Origin: Pseudomonas azerbaijanoccidentalis
GTDB taxonomy: Bacteria > Pseudomonadota > Gammaproteobacteria > Pseudomonadales > Pseudomonadaceae
Direction of reading: 5' to 3'
Assembly: GCF_019145495.1 (NCBI RefSeq)
Contig: NZ_JAHSTU010000007.1
Span: forward strand, 293,270 to 357,269
Length of the DNA: 64,000 nt
Part shown: piece by piece, positions 16,885 through 29,008 of the stretch
Numbering within the stretch: the first letter of the stretch is position 1
How the letters are laid out: each line of letters begins with the position of its first letter
Notes under the pieces: generated by a model
The model's database searches: none
Seen by the model: only the letters and a program-made list of their open reading frames with translations
Told to the model about the DNA's origin: nothing
Made by a program: the position numbers and the translations under genes

Positions 16885-17637
16885 TTAACTATCGTCCCGC
16901 TCGCGGATGTATTCCTCGAGCAGCTTCTTCTCTTCTCCAGAAAGCGAGCGGCTTTCCAGAAGATCGGCGCGTCGTTCAAAGGTCCGACCAAGGGACTGCT
17001 GTAAACGCCAACGCCGGATGTGCGCGTGATTGCCACTTAGCAATACGTCGGGAACACGCTGATCCGCATACACCTCCGGTCGGGTGTAGTGCGGGCAATC
17101 CAGCAAACCATCCGTAAAGGAATCTTCCTCAGCGGAGTCCGCATGCCCTAAAGCTCCAGGCAGCAGTCGTGTAACCGCATCGATCAGGACCATCGCCGGC
17201 AGCTCGCCGCCAGACAGTACATAGTCGCCAATCGACCACTCTTCATCGACATGAGCATCAATAAAACGCTCGTCAATGCCTTCATAGCGGCCGGCAATCA
17301 GGATCAATGCATCCAGATTCGCCAACTCGCGCACCGCCGACTGAGTCAGTTGACGGCCTTGGGGCGACAGGTAAATCACCTTCGCGCCCTCCCCGGCGAC
17401 TGCCTTGGCCTGAACCAGAGCATCTTCCAGGGGCTTGATCTTCATCACCATGCCCGGACCACCGCCAAATGGGCGATCATCCACAGTGTGATGTCGATCC
17501 GTCGTGTAGTCTCGCGGGTTCCAACAGGTCAGCTGCAACAGCCCCTGTTTCACCGCCCGACTGGTGATGCCGTACTCGCTGATGGCGGAGAACATCTCGG
17601 GAAACAAACTGATCACTTCTACGCGCAAGTTAGCCAC
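16885..17637 (-). CDS. trmD: tRNA (guanine37-N1)-methyltransferase TrmD
   Basis: TrmD methylates G37 of tRNAs that read CNN and CGG codons, which prevents +1 frameshifts. The 250-residue SPOUT enzyme has RVEVISLFPEMFSAISEYGI at the N-terminus, the substrate loop DDRPFGGGPGMVMK, and the trefoil-knot SAM site (IAGRYEGIDERFID; SIGDYVLSGGELPAMVLIDAVTRLLPG). I choose the GTG at 17637, which gives VANLRVEV and lies 2 bases after the rimM stop, implying translational coupling. A longer in-frame extension would run into rimM. Confidence 0.97.
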   Translation of the reverse strand: MANLRVEVISLFPEMFSAISEYGITSRAVKQGLLQLTCWNPRDYTTDRHHTVDDRPFGGGPGMVMKIKPLEDALVQAKAVAGEGAKVIYLSPQGRQLTQSAVRELANLDALILIAGRYEGIDERFIDAHVDEEWSIGDYVLSGGELPAMVLIDAVTRLLPGALGHADSAEEDSFTDGLLDCPHYTRPEVYADQRVPDVLLSGNHAHIRRWRLQQSLGRTFERRADLLESRSLSGEEKKLLEEYIRERDDS

Positions 17638-17639
17638 GC

Positions 17640-18176
17640 TTAGAAATCCGCGTCCCAATCCACCTTCATCTCGCCTGCTGCCAGGTCGATGGCCAACACG
17701 CATTGCTCGGTATACGGCAACAGGCGTTCGCGATCATCCAGGCTGCCAGCGCAAGGCTTGACCACCATTACATCATTCGAGCCGGTCTCCAGCAGGTGAT
17801 CGATCTTCCCGAACAGTTGCCCGAGGGTGTCGATGACCTTGAGACCTTCCAGCTGGTACCAGTAGTACTCGCCGTCGGTCAGTTCAGGGAACAGGTTGCG
17901 CGGCACGCAGATCTCATAACCGGCCAGAAGACGAGCTTCTTCACGATCATCAAGACCCTTGAGCTTTGCGACCAGGAACTTGTCGTTCCCGCGTCCGCTG
18001 ACCAGCTCAACCTGCTTTACATTACCGTCACGCTTGAGCGTCCAGGTTTTGTATTCCAGCAGGTTCTTAATCGGATCAGTAAAGGAATACACCTTCACTT
18101 CGCCGCGAACGCCGTGAACCGAGTAAATCTTGCCGATAACGATCAAATCATCAGCAACAGCTGGCGTCGCGTTCAT
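17640..18176 (-). CDS. rimM: Ribosome maturation factor RimM
   Basis: RimM binds S19 and helps assemble the 30S head. The 178-residue protein has the N-terminal RimM domain (LIVIGKIYSVHGVRGEVKVYSFTDP) and a C-terminal PRC barrel (ELTDGEYYWYQLEGLKVIDTLGQLFGKIDHLLETGSNDVMVV). It starts 5 bases after the rpsP stop and ends 2 bases before trmD, as expected in the S16 operon. Confidence 0.97.
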   Translation of the reverse strand: MNATPAVADDLIVIGKIYSVHGVRGEVKVYSFTDPIKNLLEYKTWTLKRDGNVKQVELVSGRGNDKFLVAKLKGLDDREEARLLAGYEICVPRNLFPELTDGEYYWYQLEGLKVIDTLGQLFGKIDHLLETGSNDVMVVKPCAGSLDDRERLLPYTEQCVLAIDLAAGEMKVDWDADF

Positions 18177-18181
18177 ATTGC

Positions 18182-18433
18182 TCAGGCCGCAGCCTTAGCA
18201 GATTCCTTCAACAACTGAGCAACGCGCTCAGAAGGTTGTGCACCAACGCTCAGCCAGTAGGCTACGCGCTCTTGGTTCACGGACAGACGAACTTCTTGAC
18301 CACGAGCAACAGGGTTGAAGAAACCAACCTGTTCCTTGTGCGAACCGTCGCGCGGGTTGCGGCTGTCGGTTACGGTCAAGTGGTAAAACGGGCGCTTTTT
18401 GGAGCCGCCAAGGGCAAGACGGATTGTTAGCAT
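18182..18433 (-). CDS. rpsP: 30S ribosomal protein S16
   Basis: S16 is an early assembly protein of the small subunit. The 83 residues start MLTIRLALGGSKKRPFYHLTV and include FFNPVARGQEVRLSVNQERVAYWLSVGAQPSE, the normal length and pattern. It is the first gene of the operon, with a good sigma-70 promoter about 65 bases upstream. Confidence 0.98.
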   Translation of the reverse strand: MLTIRLALGGSKKRPFYHLTVTDSRNPRDGSHKEQVGFFNPVARGQEVRLSVNQERVAYWLSVGAQPSERVAQLLKESAKAAA

Positions 18434-18505
18434 GTGAACATCGTTCCTGTAGTCGGTGCTGCAAATCTAAAGGCACAGCGGGCATGGGTGCCCGAAAGGC
18501 CGCAT

Positions 18506-18533
18506 ATTCTAAGGAATATCCGGACTTTTGCAA
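18506..18533 (-). promoter_or_regulatory. Sigma-70 promoter of the rpsP operon
   Basis: On the minus strand TTGCAA (18528-18533) and TAGAAT (18506-18511) are separated by 16 bases, close to the sigma-70 consensus. The predicted start is near 18498, giving a leader of about 65 bases before rpsP. The call is by eye. Confidence 0.65.
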
Positions 18534-18683
18534 ATGACTTTTTCCGGCGCCCTTTCGGTCGCCATGCAGATTTGCTATAGAGCCGTCGTTGAAAACGGCC
18601 GGTCAGCTCCCGCCAAGTGCGGGTTTGCTGTGTATCCCACGTCCGTGTGGGGCAGCGCCGACCTGATGGCCGGCGCGGATTCT

Positions 18684-20060
<1,377 letters not shown>

Positions 20061-20255
20061 TGCGCGATCCTTTCAGGCCCTGAGTAGACCGGGATAATGG
20101 CGGCCCAGACCGGACTAAAACTGTGCTCGGCGAGCCTGCGGCGTGGGCAGGTCGCGGATTATAGCGAAGACTGCGTCTGGCGGACACCTCGCACTTTCGT
20201 GCCGCGTGGGTTCTATGCCAAACTCAGCGCCTTTCGGGCTTGCCTAACAGGACTT

Positions 20256-21068
20256 ATGCTCCCCTTGTCACCCAGTTTGCTTACCACCCTCGCCGCCGCC
20301 TGCTTATATGCCGCTGCGACTCTTTATCAGGGCACTCGTCTGGCCACCGGTGCCAAGGCCAACAAACGCCTGCTGGTCACGCTCGGCGTGCTTGCGGTAC
20401 TGGCCCACAGCGCCAGCCTGATCACCCACCTGCTAACGCCGATCGGCCTGGGCCTGGATTTCTTCAGCGCCGCCAGCCTGATTGCCGCTGCGGTCATCGC
20501 CTTGACCCTGCTGGCGTGCTCGCGCATCCCTGTGGAGAACCTGCTGGTCTTGCTGTTCCCCCTCGGTGCCCTGACCGCTCTGCTGGCACAGTTTGCGCCC
20601 GCTGGCACAGTACAGATCATCGACGAAGAGCCGGGCATACTCGCGCACATTCTGTTGTCGATCCTCGCCTACGGCATGTTCACCATTGCGGTGTTCCAGT
20701 CGCTGTTACTGCTGGTCCAGGACCATCAGCTCAAGCACAAGCACCCGTCCGGGCTAATCAAGAACTTCCCGCCGCTGCAAACCATGGAGAGCCTGCTGTT
20801 CGGTTTTCTCTGGGCCGGCTGGACCCTGTTGTCGATGTCGCTGATTTCCGGATGGCTGTTCGTCGAGAACCTGTTCGCCCAGCATCTGGTGCACAAAACC
20901 CTGCTGGCCTGCCTGGCCTGGATCGTTTTCAGCGTGTTGCTCTGGGGCCGAAACCGCCTCGGCTGGCGCGGACACAAGGCGATTCGCTGGACCCTCGCCG
21001 GATTCTGCTTGTTGATGCTGGCGTATTTCGGCAGCAAGCTGGTCCGTGAATACATCCTGCATATCTGA
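20256..21068 (+). CDS. ypjD: CcsA/YpjD-like inner-membrane protein (cytochrome c assembly family)
   Basis: A 270-residue protein with about eight hydrophobic helices, matching the cytochrome_C_asm family as represented by E. coli YpjD. Typical segments are LLVLLFPLGALTALLAQFAP, ILAHILLSILAYGMFTIAVFQSLLLL, and the C-terminal helices after FGFLWAGWTLLSMSLISGWLF. I start at ATG 20256 (MLPLSPSLLTTLAAACLYAA), preceded by AGGA. The in-frame upstream extension to 20097 lacks membrane character. The divergent ffh/ypjD/CorB-like order is common in Pseudomonas. A role in haem handling or c-type cytochrome maturation is only inferred from the family. Confidence 0.85.
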   Translation: MLPLSPSLLTTLAAACLYAAATLYQGTRLATGAKANKRLLVTLGVLAVLAHSASLITHLLTPIGLGLDFFSAASLIAAAVIALTLLACSRIPVENLLVLLFPLGALTALLAQFAPAGTVQIIDEEPGILAHILLSILAYGMFTIAVFQSLLLLVQDHQLKHKHPSGLIKNFPPLQTMESLLFGFLWAGWTLLSMSLISGWLFVENLFAQHLVHKTLLACLAWIVFSVLLWGRNRLGWRGHKAIRWTLAGFCLLMLAYFGSKLVREYILHI

Positions 21069-21080
21069 CGGGCGGCATTA

Positions 21081-22316
<1,236 letters not shown>

Positions 22317-22334
22317 CACCCCAAAACCTCCGAA

Positions 22335-22356
22335 GCAGGCTTCGCCAGCTGCTACA
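22335..22356. repeat. Single REP-like half element
   Basis: A lone copy of the GTAGCAGCTG-type arm, the reverse complement of the arm at 13476-13497, lies 18 bases past the CorB-like stop. There is no inverted partner nearby. The rest of 22317-22594 shows no gene. Confidence 0.6.
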
Positions 22357-22594
22357 CGGATTTTCGTCTTGTTGAATCGTTAGCCACCTTTCTATAATCG
22401 AATCGCTTACCCAAGCCTCGCCGGCCCGGTGCTTACCCCGCACCTTTGAGGTTCCGGCCTGTCCATGAGCAGAATCTGCTACAGACCAACGACTGTTCCT
22501 ACCGGGAACAGCGACCGTTCCTCCACCCACATCCCTGGGTTCTCCACCATAATAATTCGCTCCACTGGGGCACATGACTGTCAGGGATAACCGC

Positions 22595-23914
22595 ATGACA
22601 ACCAGCACGACTTACGACGACGCACCTGCGCAACCGACGAACTCCGCCACCCGCGTGGCCACCGCGAGCTTCATCGGTACCGCCATCGAGTTCTACGACT
22701 TCTATGTCTACGCCACCGCCGCCGCGCTGGTGATCGGCCCGGTATTCTTTCCGCAAACGTCCGGCACGGCCCAGATGCTCTCGGCCTTCCTTACGTTCGG
22801 TATCGCGTTCCTGGCGCGACCGCTGGGCTCGGCGCTGTTCGGCCACTTCGGCGACCGCATCGGCCGTAAATCCACACTGGTAGCCTCGCTGCTGCTGATG
22901 GGCGTATGCACCACGCTGATCGGCGTGCTGCCGGGTTACGACAGCATTGGCGCCTGGGCTCCGATCCTGCTCTGCGTGCTGCGTTTCGGCCAAGGCCTGG
23001 GGCTGGGGCTGGGTGGTGAATGGGGCGGCGCAGCCTTGCTCGCCACGGAGAACGCGCCGAAAGGCAAGCGCGCCTGGTTCGGCATGTTCCCGCAGCTTGG
23101 GCCGTCCATTGGTTTTCTGGCAGCGAACGGCTTGTTCCTGACGCTGGCCATGACGCTGGACGATGAGCAATTCCGGTCGTGGGGCTGGCGGATTCCGTTC
23201 CTACTGAGTGCCGCTCTGGTAATGGTCGGCCTCTACGTACGTTTGAAACTGCATGAAACACCTGTGTTTGCCAACGCCGTGGCCCGTCAGGAACGGGTGA
23301 AAATCCCGCTGGTCGAGCTGTTCAGTCAATACTGGGTTCCCGTGCTGCTGGGTGCCGGTGCGATGGTGGTGTGTTACGCGCTGTTTTACATATCGACGGT
23401 GTTTTCCCTGAGCTACGGCGTCGCAACACTGGGCTACAGCCGTGAAACCTTCCTCGGCCTGCTGTGCTTTGCCGTGTTGTTCATGGCTGCCGCTACTCCG
23501 CTGTCCGCTTGGGCCAGTGACCGCTACGGGCGCAAACCGGTGCTGATCATCGGTGGCGTACTGGCCATTCTGTCCGGCTTCCTGATGGAACCGCTGCTGA
23601 CCCAGGGTTCGACTTGGGGCGTGGCGCTGTTCCTGTGCATCGAGCTGTTCCTGATGGGCGTTACATTTGCCCCGATGGGCGCACTGCTGCCGGAGTTGTT
23701 TCCGACCCACGTGCGTTACACCGGCGCGTCGGCTGCTTATAACCTGGGCGGCATTGTCGGGGCCTCGGCGGCGCCGTTCTTCGCGCAGAAGCTGGTGGCG
23801 ATGGGTGGCTTGAGTTATGTCGGCGGGTATGTGTCCGGTGCAGCGGTATTGAGTTTGATTGCGGTGCTGTGCCTGAAGGAAACACGGCATAACGATTTGA
23901 ATCAGATCGCCTGA
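22595..23914 (+). CDS. MFS metabolite:H+ symporter
   Basis: A 12-helix major facilitator of about 439 residues in the MHS family (ShiA, ProP, KgtP relatives). Signatures are ASFIGTAIEFYDFYVYATAAALVIGPVFFP at the first helix, FGHFGDRIGRKSTLV between helices 2 and 3, GEWGGAALLATENAPKGKRAWFGMFPQLG in helix 5, and DRYGRKPVLIIG in the second half. I start at ATG 22595 because AGGGA precedes it by 7 bases; ATG 22574 is the alternative. The substrate (probably an organic acid or zwitterion) is unknown. It is a single gene followed by a REP pair. Confidence 0.85.
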   Translation: MTTSTTYDDAPAQPTNSATRVATASFIGTAIEFYDFYVYATAAALVIGPVFFPQTSGTAQMLSAFLTFGIAFLARPLGSALFGHFGDRIGRKSTLVASLLLMGVCTTLIGVLPGYDSIGAWAPILLCVLRFGQGLGLGLGGEWGGAALLATENAPKGKRAWFGMFPQLGPSIGFLAANGLFLTLAMTLDDEQFRSWGWRIPFLLSAALVMVGLYVRLKLHETPVFANAVARQERVKIPLVELFSQYWVPVLLGAGAMVVCYALFYISTVFSLSYGVATLGYSRETFLGLLCFAVLFMAAATPLSAWASDRYGRKPVLIIGGVLAILSGFLMEPLLTQGSTWGVALFLCIELFLMGVTFAPMGALLPELFPTHVRYTGASAAYNLGGIVGASAAPFFAQKLVAMGGLSYVGGYVSGAAVLSLIAVLCLKETRHNDLNQIA

Positions 23915-23917
23915 CAG

Positions 23918-24013
23918 ATCGCTTTCGCGGGCAAGCCCGCTCCCACAGGGTTTGGTGTCGTTCACAAAATAGCAATACGACACATAACCTGTGGGAGCTG
24001 GCTTGCCAGCGAT
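23918..24013. repeat. REP inverted pair, CTGTGGGAGC type
   Basis: Arms at 23918-23949 and 23988-24013 share CCTGTGGGAGC in opposite orientation; the outer parts have diverged. The element lies between the symporter gene and valS. Confidence 0.82.
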
Positions 24014-24143
24014 GGGGCCCTCTCTGACAAAACACAACTCAACTTTTCCCCCGCCCATTGTCACCTCGCTCTACGCGCATCCGCTTATCCCCGCTATACT
24101 TCCCGGCTTTTCCTGAATAAATGCCAATAGGGTCCCGCCGCGC

Positions 24144-26990
24144 ATGGATAAGACCTACCAGCCGCACGCCATTGAAACTTCCTGGTACAACACCTGGGAG
24201 TCAGAGAATTACTTCGCCCCGCAAGGCGCGGGCGAGTCCTACACCATCATGATCCCGCCGCCGAACGTCACCGGCAGCCTGCACATGGGTCACGGCTTCA
24301 ACAACGCGATCATGGACGCCCTGATCCGTTTCCGCCGCATGCAGGGTCGCAACACCCTGTGGCAGCCAGGCACCGACCACGCCGGTATCGCTACGCAGAT
24401 GCTGGTGGAGCGTCAACTGGAAGCCCAAGGCCAGAATCGCCACGATCTGGGCCGAGACAAGTTTCTTGAGAAAGTCTGGGAGTGGAAGGATCAGTCGGGC
24501 GGCAACATCAGCCGTCAGATCCGCCGCCTCGGTTCGTCCGTGGACTGGAGCCGCGAGCGCTTCACCATGGACGACGGCCTCTCGGAAGCTGTGAAAGAAG
24601 CGTTTGTACGCTTGCATGAAGACGGTCTGATCTACCGCGGCAAGCGCCTGGTCAACTGGGACACGAAGCTGCACACGGCGATTTCCGACCTCGAAGTGGA
24701 GAACCACGACGAAAAAGGTTTCCTGTGGAACCTCAAGTACCCGCTGGCCGACGGCGCCAAGACCGCTGAAGGCAACGACTTCCTGATCGTCGCGACCACT
24801 CGCCCGGAAACCATGCTCGGCGACGCCGCCGTTGCGGTTAACCCGAACGATGAACGCTACAAAGCCCTGATCGGCAAATTTGTTGAGCTGCCGCTGGTTG
24901 GCCGTCGCATCCCGATCATCGCCGACGATTACTGCGACCCTGAATTCGGCACCGGCTGCGTGAAAATCACCCCGGCCCACGATTTCAACGACTACGAAGT
25001 CGGCAAGCGCCACAACCTGCCGCTGCTGAACATCTTCGACAAGAACGCTGCGGTCCTGCCGGCCTGCCAGGTGTTCAACCTCGACGGTACGCTGAACGAA
25101 ACCATCGACGGCAAGATCCCGGCCGAATACGCCGGCCTCGACCGCTTCGAAGCGCGCAAGCAGATCGTCGCCGCGTTCGACGCTGCCGGCCTGCTGGTCA
25201 GCGTTGACGATCACGCCCTGAAAGTGCCGAAAGGCGACCGCTCCGGCACCATCATCGAGCCGTGGCTGACTGACCAGTGGTACGTATCGACCAAGCCGCT
25301 GGCCGAGCCTGCGATTGCTGCCGTTGAAGACGGTCGCATCCAGTTCGTGCCGAAGCAGTACGAAAACATGTACTTCTCGTGGATGCGCGACATCCAGGAC
25401 TGGTGCATCAGCCGTCAGCTGTGGTGGGGTCACCGTATCCCGGCCTGGTACGACGAGTCGGGCAAAGTCTACGTTGGTCGCGACGAAGCCGAAGTGCGTG
25501 CCAAGCACAACCTCGGCCCGGACGTTGCGCTGCAACAGGACAACGACGTTCTCGACACCTGGTTCAGTTCGGGCCTGTGGACATTCTCCACCCTCGGCTG
25601 GCCGGAACAGACCGAGTTCCTGAAGAAATTCCACTCCACCGACGTACTGGTAACTGGCTTCGACATCATTTTCTTCTGGGTTGCCCGGATGATCATGCTC
25701 ACCATGCACTTGGTGAAAAACGAAGACGGCACGCCGCAGGTTCCGTTCAAGACGGTTTACGTTCACGGCCTGGTGCGTGATGGCCAAGGCCAGAAGATGT
25801 CCAAATCCAAGGGCAACGTCCTGGACCCGCTGGACATCATCGATGGCATCGAGCTGGAAGAACTGGTGCAGAAACGCACCTCCGGCATGATGCAGCCGAA
25901 ACTGGCGAAGAAGATCGAGAAGCAGACTCGCGACGAATTCGCCGAAGGCATCGCCAGCTACGGCACCGATGCCCTGCGCTTCACCTTCTGCTCGCTGGCG
26001 TCGACCGGTCGTGACATCAAGTTCGACATGGGCCGCGTCGAAGGCTATCGCAACTTCTGCAACAAGATCTGGAACGCCGCGCGTTACGTGCTGGACAAGG
26101 GCGAAGACTGCGGCCAGAACGGTGAAGCCTACGAGCTGTCGCTGGCTGATCGCTGGATCATTTCGCAACTGCAACGCACCGAAGCCGAAGTGACCCGTCA
26201 ACTGGATCAATTCCGTTTCGACCTGGCCGCGCAAGCCCTGTACGAGTTCATCTGGAACCAGTATTGCGACTGGTACCTGGAACTCTCCAAGCCTGTGCTA
26301 TGGGACGAAAACGCACCGGTCGAGCGTCAGCGCGGCACCCGTCGCACACTGGTACGCGTTCTGGAAGTGGCCCTTCGTCTGGCGCACCCGTTCATGCCGT
26401 TCATCACCGAAGAAATCTGGCAGCGCCTCGCGCCGCTGGCCGGTATCGAAGGCAAGACGATCATGCTGCAACCTTGGCCAGTGGCCAATGAAACCCGCAT
26501 CGATCAAGCCGCCGAAGACGACATCGAATGGCTCAAGGGCCTGATGCTCGGCACACGGAACATCCGTGGTGAAATGAACATCGGCCCGGGCAAACCGCTG
26601 CCGCTGTTCCTGAAGAACGTCAGCGCTGAAGATCAACGTCGCCTGACCGAGAACGAAGCGTTGCTGAAGAAACTGGCGCGTCTCGAATCGATCACAGTCC
26701 TGGCGGCGGGCGAAGAAGCTCCGCTGTCCGCTACCGCACTGGTTGGCGAGATGGAAGTGCTGGTGCCAATGGCCGGCCTGATCGACAAAGGTGCCGAGCT
26801 TGCGCGTCTGGACAAGGAAATCCAGCGTCTGCAAGGCGAAGTGCAGCGCGTCGGTGGCAAGCTGTCCAACGCCGGTTTCGTTGACAAGGCTCCGGCCGAA
26901 GTCATCGAGAAAGAGCGCGCCAAACTGGCCGAAGCTGAACAGGCTTTGGGCAAGTTGGCCGAGCAGCATGCGCGGATTGCCAGCCTGTAA
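24144..26990 (+). CDS. valS: Valyl-tRNA synthetase
   Basis: ValS charges tRNA-Val and edits misactivated threonine. The 948-residue protein has the class I motif PPNVTGSLHMGHGF (HMGH as the HIGH variant) near residue 40, the CP1 editing domain from about residue 190 to 340 (IVATTRPETMLGDAAVAV, FGTGCVKITPAHDFNDYEVG), the KMSKS motif (GQKMSKSKGNVLDP) near residue 555, the anticodon-binding domain, and a C-terminal coiled-coil arm (LARLDKEIQRLQGEVQRVGGKLSN). A strong terminator follows. Confidence 0.98.
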   Translation: MDKTYQPHAIETSWYNTWESENYFAPQGAGESYTIMIPPPNVTGSLHMGHGFNNAIMDALIRFRRMQGRNTLWQPGTDHAGIATQMLVERQLEAQGQNRHDLGRDKFLEKVWEWKDQSGGNISRQIRRLGSSVDWSRERFTMDDGLSEAVKEAFVRLHEDGLIYRGKRLVNWDTKLHTAISDLEVENHDEKGFLWNLKYPLADGAKTAEGNDFLIVATTRPETMLGDAAVAVNPNDERYKALIGKFVELPLVGRRIPIIADDYCDPEFGTGCVKITPAHDFNDYEVGKRHNLPLLNIFDKNAAVLPACQVFNLDGTLNETIDGKIPAEYAGLDRFEARKQIVAAFDAAGLLVSVDDHALKVPKGDRSGTIIEPWLTDQWYVSTKPLAEPAIAAVEDGRIQFVPKQYENMYFSWMRDIQDWCISRQLWWGHRIPAWYDESGKVYVGRDEAEVRAKHNLGPDVALQQDNDVLDTWFSSGLWTFSTLGWPEQTEFLKKFHSTDVLVTGFDIIFFWVARMIMLTMHLVKNEDGTPQVPFKTVYVHGLVRDGQGQKMSKSKGNVLDPLDIIDGIELEELVQKRTSGMMQPKLAKKIEKQTRDEFAEGIASYGTDALRFTFCSLASTGRDIKFDMGRVEGYRNFCNKIWNAARYVLDKGEDCGQNGEAYELSLADRWIISQLQRTEAEVTRQLDQFRFDLAAQALYEFIWNQYCDWYLELSKPVLWDENAPVERQRGTRRTLVRVLEVALRLAHPFMPFITEEIWQRLAPLAGIEGKTIMLQPWPVANETRIDQAAEDDIEWLKGLMLGTRNIRGEMNIGPGKPLPLFLKNVSAEDQRRLTENEALLKKLARLESITVLAAGEEAPLSATALVGEMEVLVPMAGLIDKGAELARLDKEIQRLQGEVQRVGGKLSNAGFVDKAPAEVIEKERAKLAEAEQALGKLAEQHARIASL

Positions 26991-27005
26991 CGGCAAATCG
27001 CAACG

Positions 27006-27037
27006 AAAAAGGGAGGCCCATGTGGCCTCCCTTTTTT
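27006..27037 (+). terminator. Terminator of valS
   Basis: Arms with AGGGAGGCC and GGCCTCCCT (27006-27018 and 27024-27036) around a 5-base loop are followed by a T6 run. It starts 15 bases past the valS stop. Confidence 0.92.
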
Positions 27038-27058
27038 ATGCCCACCACAAATCCCCCT

Positions 27059-27151
27059 GTAGGAGCTGACGAGTGAAACGAGGCTGCGATCTGTTGATCA
27101 TGTTTTTTTAAGAGCAATAGCAAAAGATCGCGGCCTTCGGCAGCTCCTACA
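27059..27151. repeat. REP inverted pair downstream of valS
   Basis: Arms at 27059-27093 and 27122-27151 carry TGTAGGAGCTG cores in opposite orientation. The arms are different sub-variants (GACGAGTGAAACGAGG in one, GCCGAAGG in the other), so they pair only in part. Confidence 0.83.
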
Positions 27152-27230
27152 GGGGTACAGGGGGCACGCCGATTGTGTTGGGATGTGGGACAATGCCCGC
27201 CACTTTTAGCCATACCCGAATCGACACGCC

Positions 27231-28262
27231 ATGACCGCCCCCCGCACACCCAAACCTGCGCGTAAAAAGCCTGAGCCCGCCACCCCGGCCAAAGCCGTGG
27301 AACCGCGTGAAAAGGCCAGCCTGCATCCGCGCAATCGCCATCAGGGTCGTTACGACTTCCCGGCGCTGATCAAGAGCACGCCGGAACTGGCGAAGTTCGT
27401 GATCATCAACCCGTACGGCAAGGAAAGTATCGACTTCGCCAGCCCGGACGCGGTGCGCGTGTTCAACCGGGCTCTGCTCAAATCGTTCTACGGCATCGCC
27501 CATTGGGACATTCCAGCAGACTATCTGTGCCCACCGGTTCCCGGGCGTGCGGATTACGTGCATTTTCTGGCCGACCTGCTAGCCAGCGGCAATGACGGTG
27601 TGATTCCCCGTGGCGCTGCGGTGAGGGTCCTGGACGTCGGCATGGGTGCCAACTGCGTATACCCGCTGATCGGTCACAGCGACTACCGTTGGCAGTTCCT
27701 CGGCTCTGAAATTGACGCCACAGCCATCGCTGCGGCCAAGGCAATCATTCAGTCCAATGGCTTGAACAAGGCGATCCAGATTCGCCAGCAGAACAACCGC
27801 AAACAGATTCTGCTGGGCCTGCTGGAAAGCACCGAGCGGTTTGACCTGACCATGTGCAACCCGCCGTTCCATGCCTCGCTGGAGGAAGCCACACGCGGCA
27901 GCACACGCAAGTGGCGTGCGTTGGGCAAGGCCGATCCGAAACGCAAACTGCCGGTGCTGAACTTCGGCGGCCAAGCGGCGGAATTGTGGTGCGAAGGCGG
28001 GGAAGCGCGATTCGTCACGCAACTGATCAGCGAAAGTGCGCAGGTCAGCCAGCAAGTGTTGTGGTTCAGCACCTTGGTATCCAAGGCCTCGAACCTGCCG
28101 GCCATCCAGACTGCGCTGAAAAAGGCCGGAGCCCTGCAAAGCCAGGTCGTGGAAATGTCCCAAGGGCAGAAACAGAGCCGCTTCGTGGCCTGGACGTTCC
28201 AGACGCCAGCGCAACAACAGGCCTGGTCTCAGACGCGCTGGCAAAAGGCCGGCGCCGAGTAA
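27231..28262 (+). CDS. rlmF: 23S rRNA (adenine1618-N6)-methyltransferase RlmF
   Basis: RlmF methylates A1618 of 23S rRNA with SAM. The 343-residue protein has a basic, proline-rich N-terminal tail, then LHPRNRHQGRYDFPALIKSTPEL, the SAM-binding VLDVGMGANCVYPLIG near residue 130, and the catalytic FDLTMCNPPFHASLEEA motif (NPPF, N6-adenine type) near residue 210. The C-terminal SRFVAWTF segment is also typical. It is a single gene downstream of valS and a REP pair. Confidence 0.94.
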   Translation: MTAPRTPKPARKKPEPATPAKAVEPREKASLHPRNRHQGRYDFPALIKSTPELAKFVIINPYGKESIDFASPDAVRVFNRALLKSFYGIAHWDIPADYLCPPVPGRADYVHFLADLLASGNDGVIPRGAAVRVLDVGMGANCVYPLIGHSDYRWQFLGSEIDATAIAAAKAIIQSNGLNKAIQIRQQNNRKQILLGLLESTERFDLTMCNPPFHASLEEATRGSTRKWRALGKADPKRKLPVLNFGGQAAELWCEGGEARFVTQLISESAQVSQQVLWFSTLVSKASNLPAIQTALKKAGALQSQVVEMSQGQKQSRFVAWTFQTPAQQQAWSQTRWQKAGAE

Positions 28263-28279
28263 AAGCCAGCCGATAGTCT

Positions 28280-28318
28280 GTAGCAGCTACCGAACGCAGC
28301 CTTCGGCAGCTGCTACAC
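28280..28318. repeat. REP-like inverted pair after rlmF
   Basis: Arms of 16 bases (28280-28295 and 28303-28318) of the TGTAGCAGCT type match with one mismatch around a 7-base loop. Confidence 0.78.
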
Positions 28319-28357
28319 GGTTCGCGTCTGCCATGGGCGGACATTTTCAGCAGACAC

Positions 28358-28398
28358 AAAAAAACCGTGCCCGGATCGCTCCGGTGCACGGTTTTTTT
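28358..28398. terminator. Bidirectional terminator between rlmF and the HU gene
   Basis: A7-CCGTGC (28358-28370) pairs with GCACGG-T7 (28386-28398), with an inner CCGGA/TCCGG stem. It lies 10 bases past the HU gene stop on the minus strand and can also stop rlmF transcription. Confidence 0.9.
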
Positions 28399-28407
28399 TA
28401 ACAAGTC

Positions 28408-28689
28408 TTACTTGTTAACAGCGTCAGTCAGGCCTTTGGCCACAACCAGCTTGATCACTTTCTTGGCAGCGATTTCGATGGCAGCGCCAGTCGAAGGGTT
28501 GCGGCCGGTACGGGCAGGACGCTCAGTCACTTTCAGTTTGCCGATACCTGGCAGAGTGATTTCGCCGCCGTTTTCCAGCTGATCAGCAACGATTTGGCCC
28601 AGTTGGTCCAGAGCGTTACGCGCGGTGGTTTTTGGCGCGTCGATAGCTTCAGCGATGTCGGCGATCAGTTGGTCTTTAGTAAGAGCCAT
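28408..28689 (-). CDS. HU family DNA-binding protein
   Basis: A 93-residue nucleoid protein that bends DNA as a dimer. The DNA-binding arm GIGKLKVTERPARTGRNPSTGAAIEIAAKKV is intact, and the N-terminus is MALTKDQLIADIAEAIDAPKTTARNALDQLG. Pseudomonas species carry several HU paralogues; this N-terminus resembles the one sometimes called HupN, but I do not assign a symbol. The start at 28689 has AAGGAA upstream; the frame stays open much further upstream but without HU similarity. It is a single gene with its own terminator. Confidence 0.93.
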   Translation of the reverse strand: MALTKDQLIADIAEAIDAPKTTARNALDQLGQIVADQLENGGEITLPGIGKLKVTERPARTGRNPSTGAAIEIAAKKVIKLVVAKGLTDAVNK

Positions 28690-29008
28690 GTAGTGTTCCT
28701 TCCCTATCAAATTCATATGGATTGCAGAGTGCAATGTCAGCCATCGAGCCCGATCTTCTGGATCTGGCACCCTCGGCGAAATAACCTCGGGATCGGGGTT
28801 ATAGATGCCGAAATCAGGGTTTGGTTCGACCTGACAAAAGCTGACTGCAGGCTTAACGCAGTGACTTCGCGCAAGACCGGGCAAAACTAGCACAGAGACG
28901 GGGAAATATCCGCCTCTAGCTACCCATTTGGTCAGCTTTATTGCTCTAAACCGGGAAAAAATCGCATAAGCGCCATCGGTCGCCGTGCAACTGCCCTCTG
29001 CCCGCCCT

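Noticed and set aside
24201..26234. 677-codon minus-strand frame inside valS
   Set aside because: It is a shadow of the valS codon pattern, with no recognisable domain.
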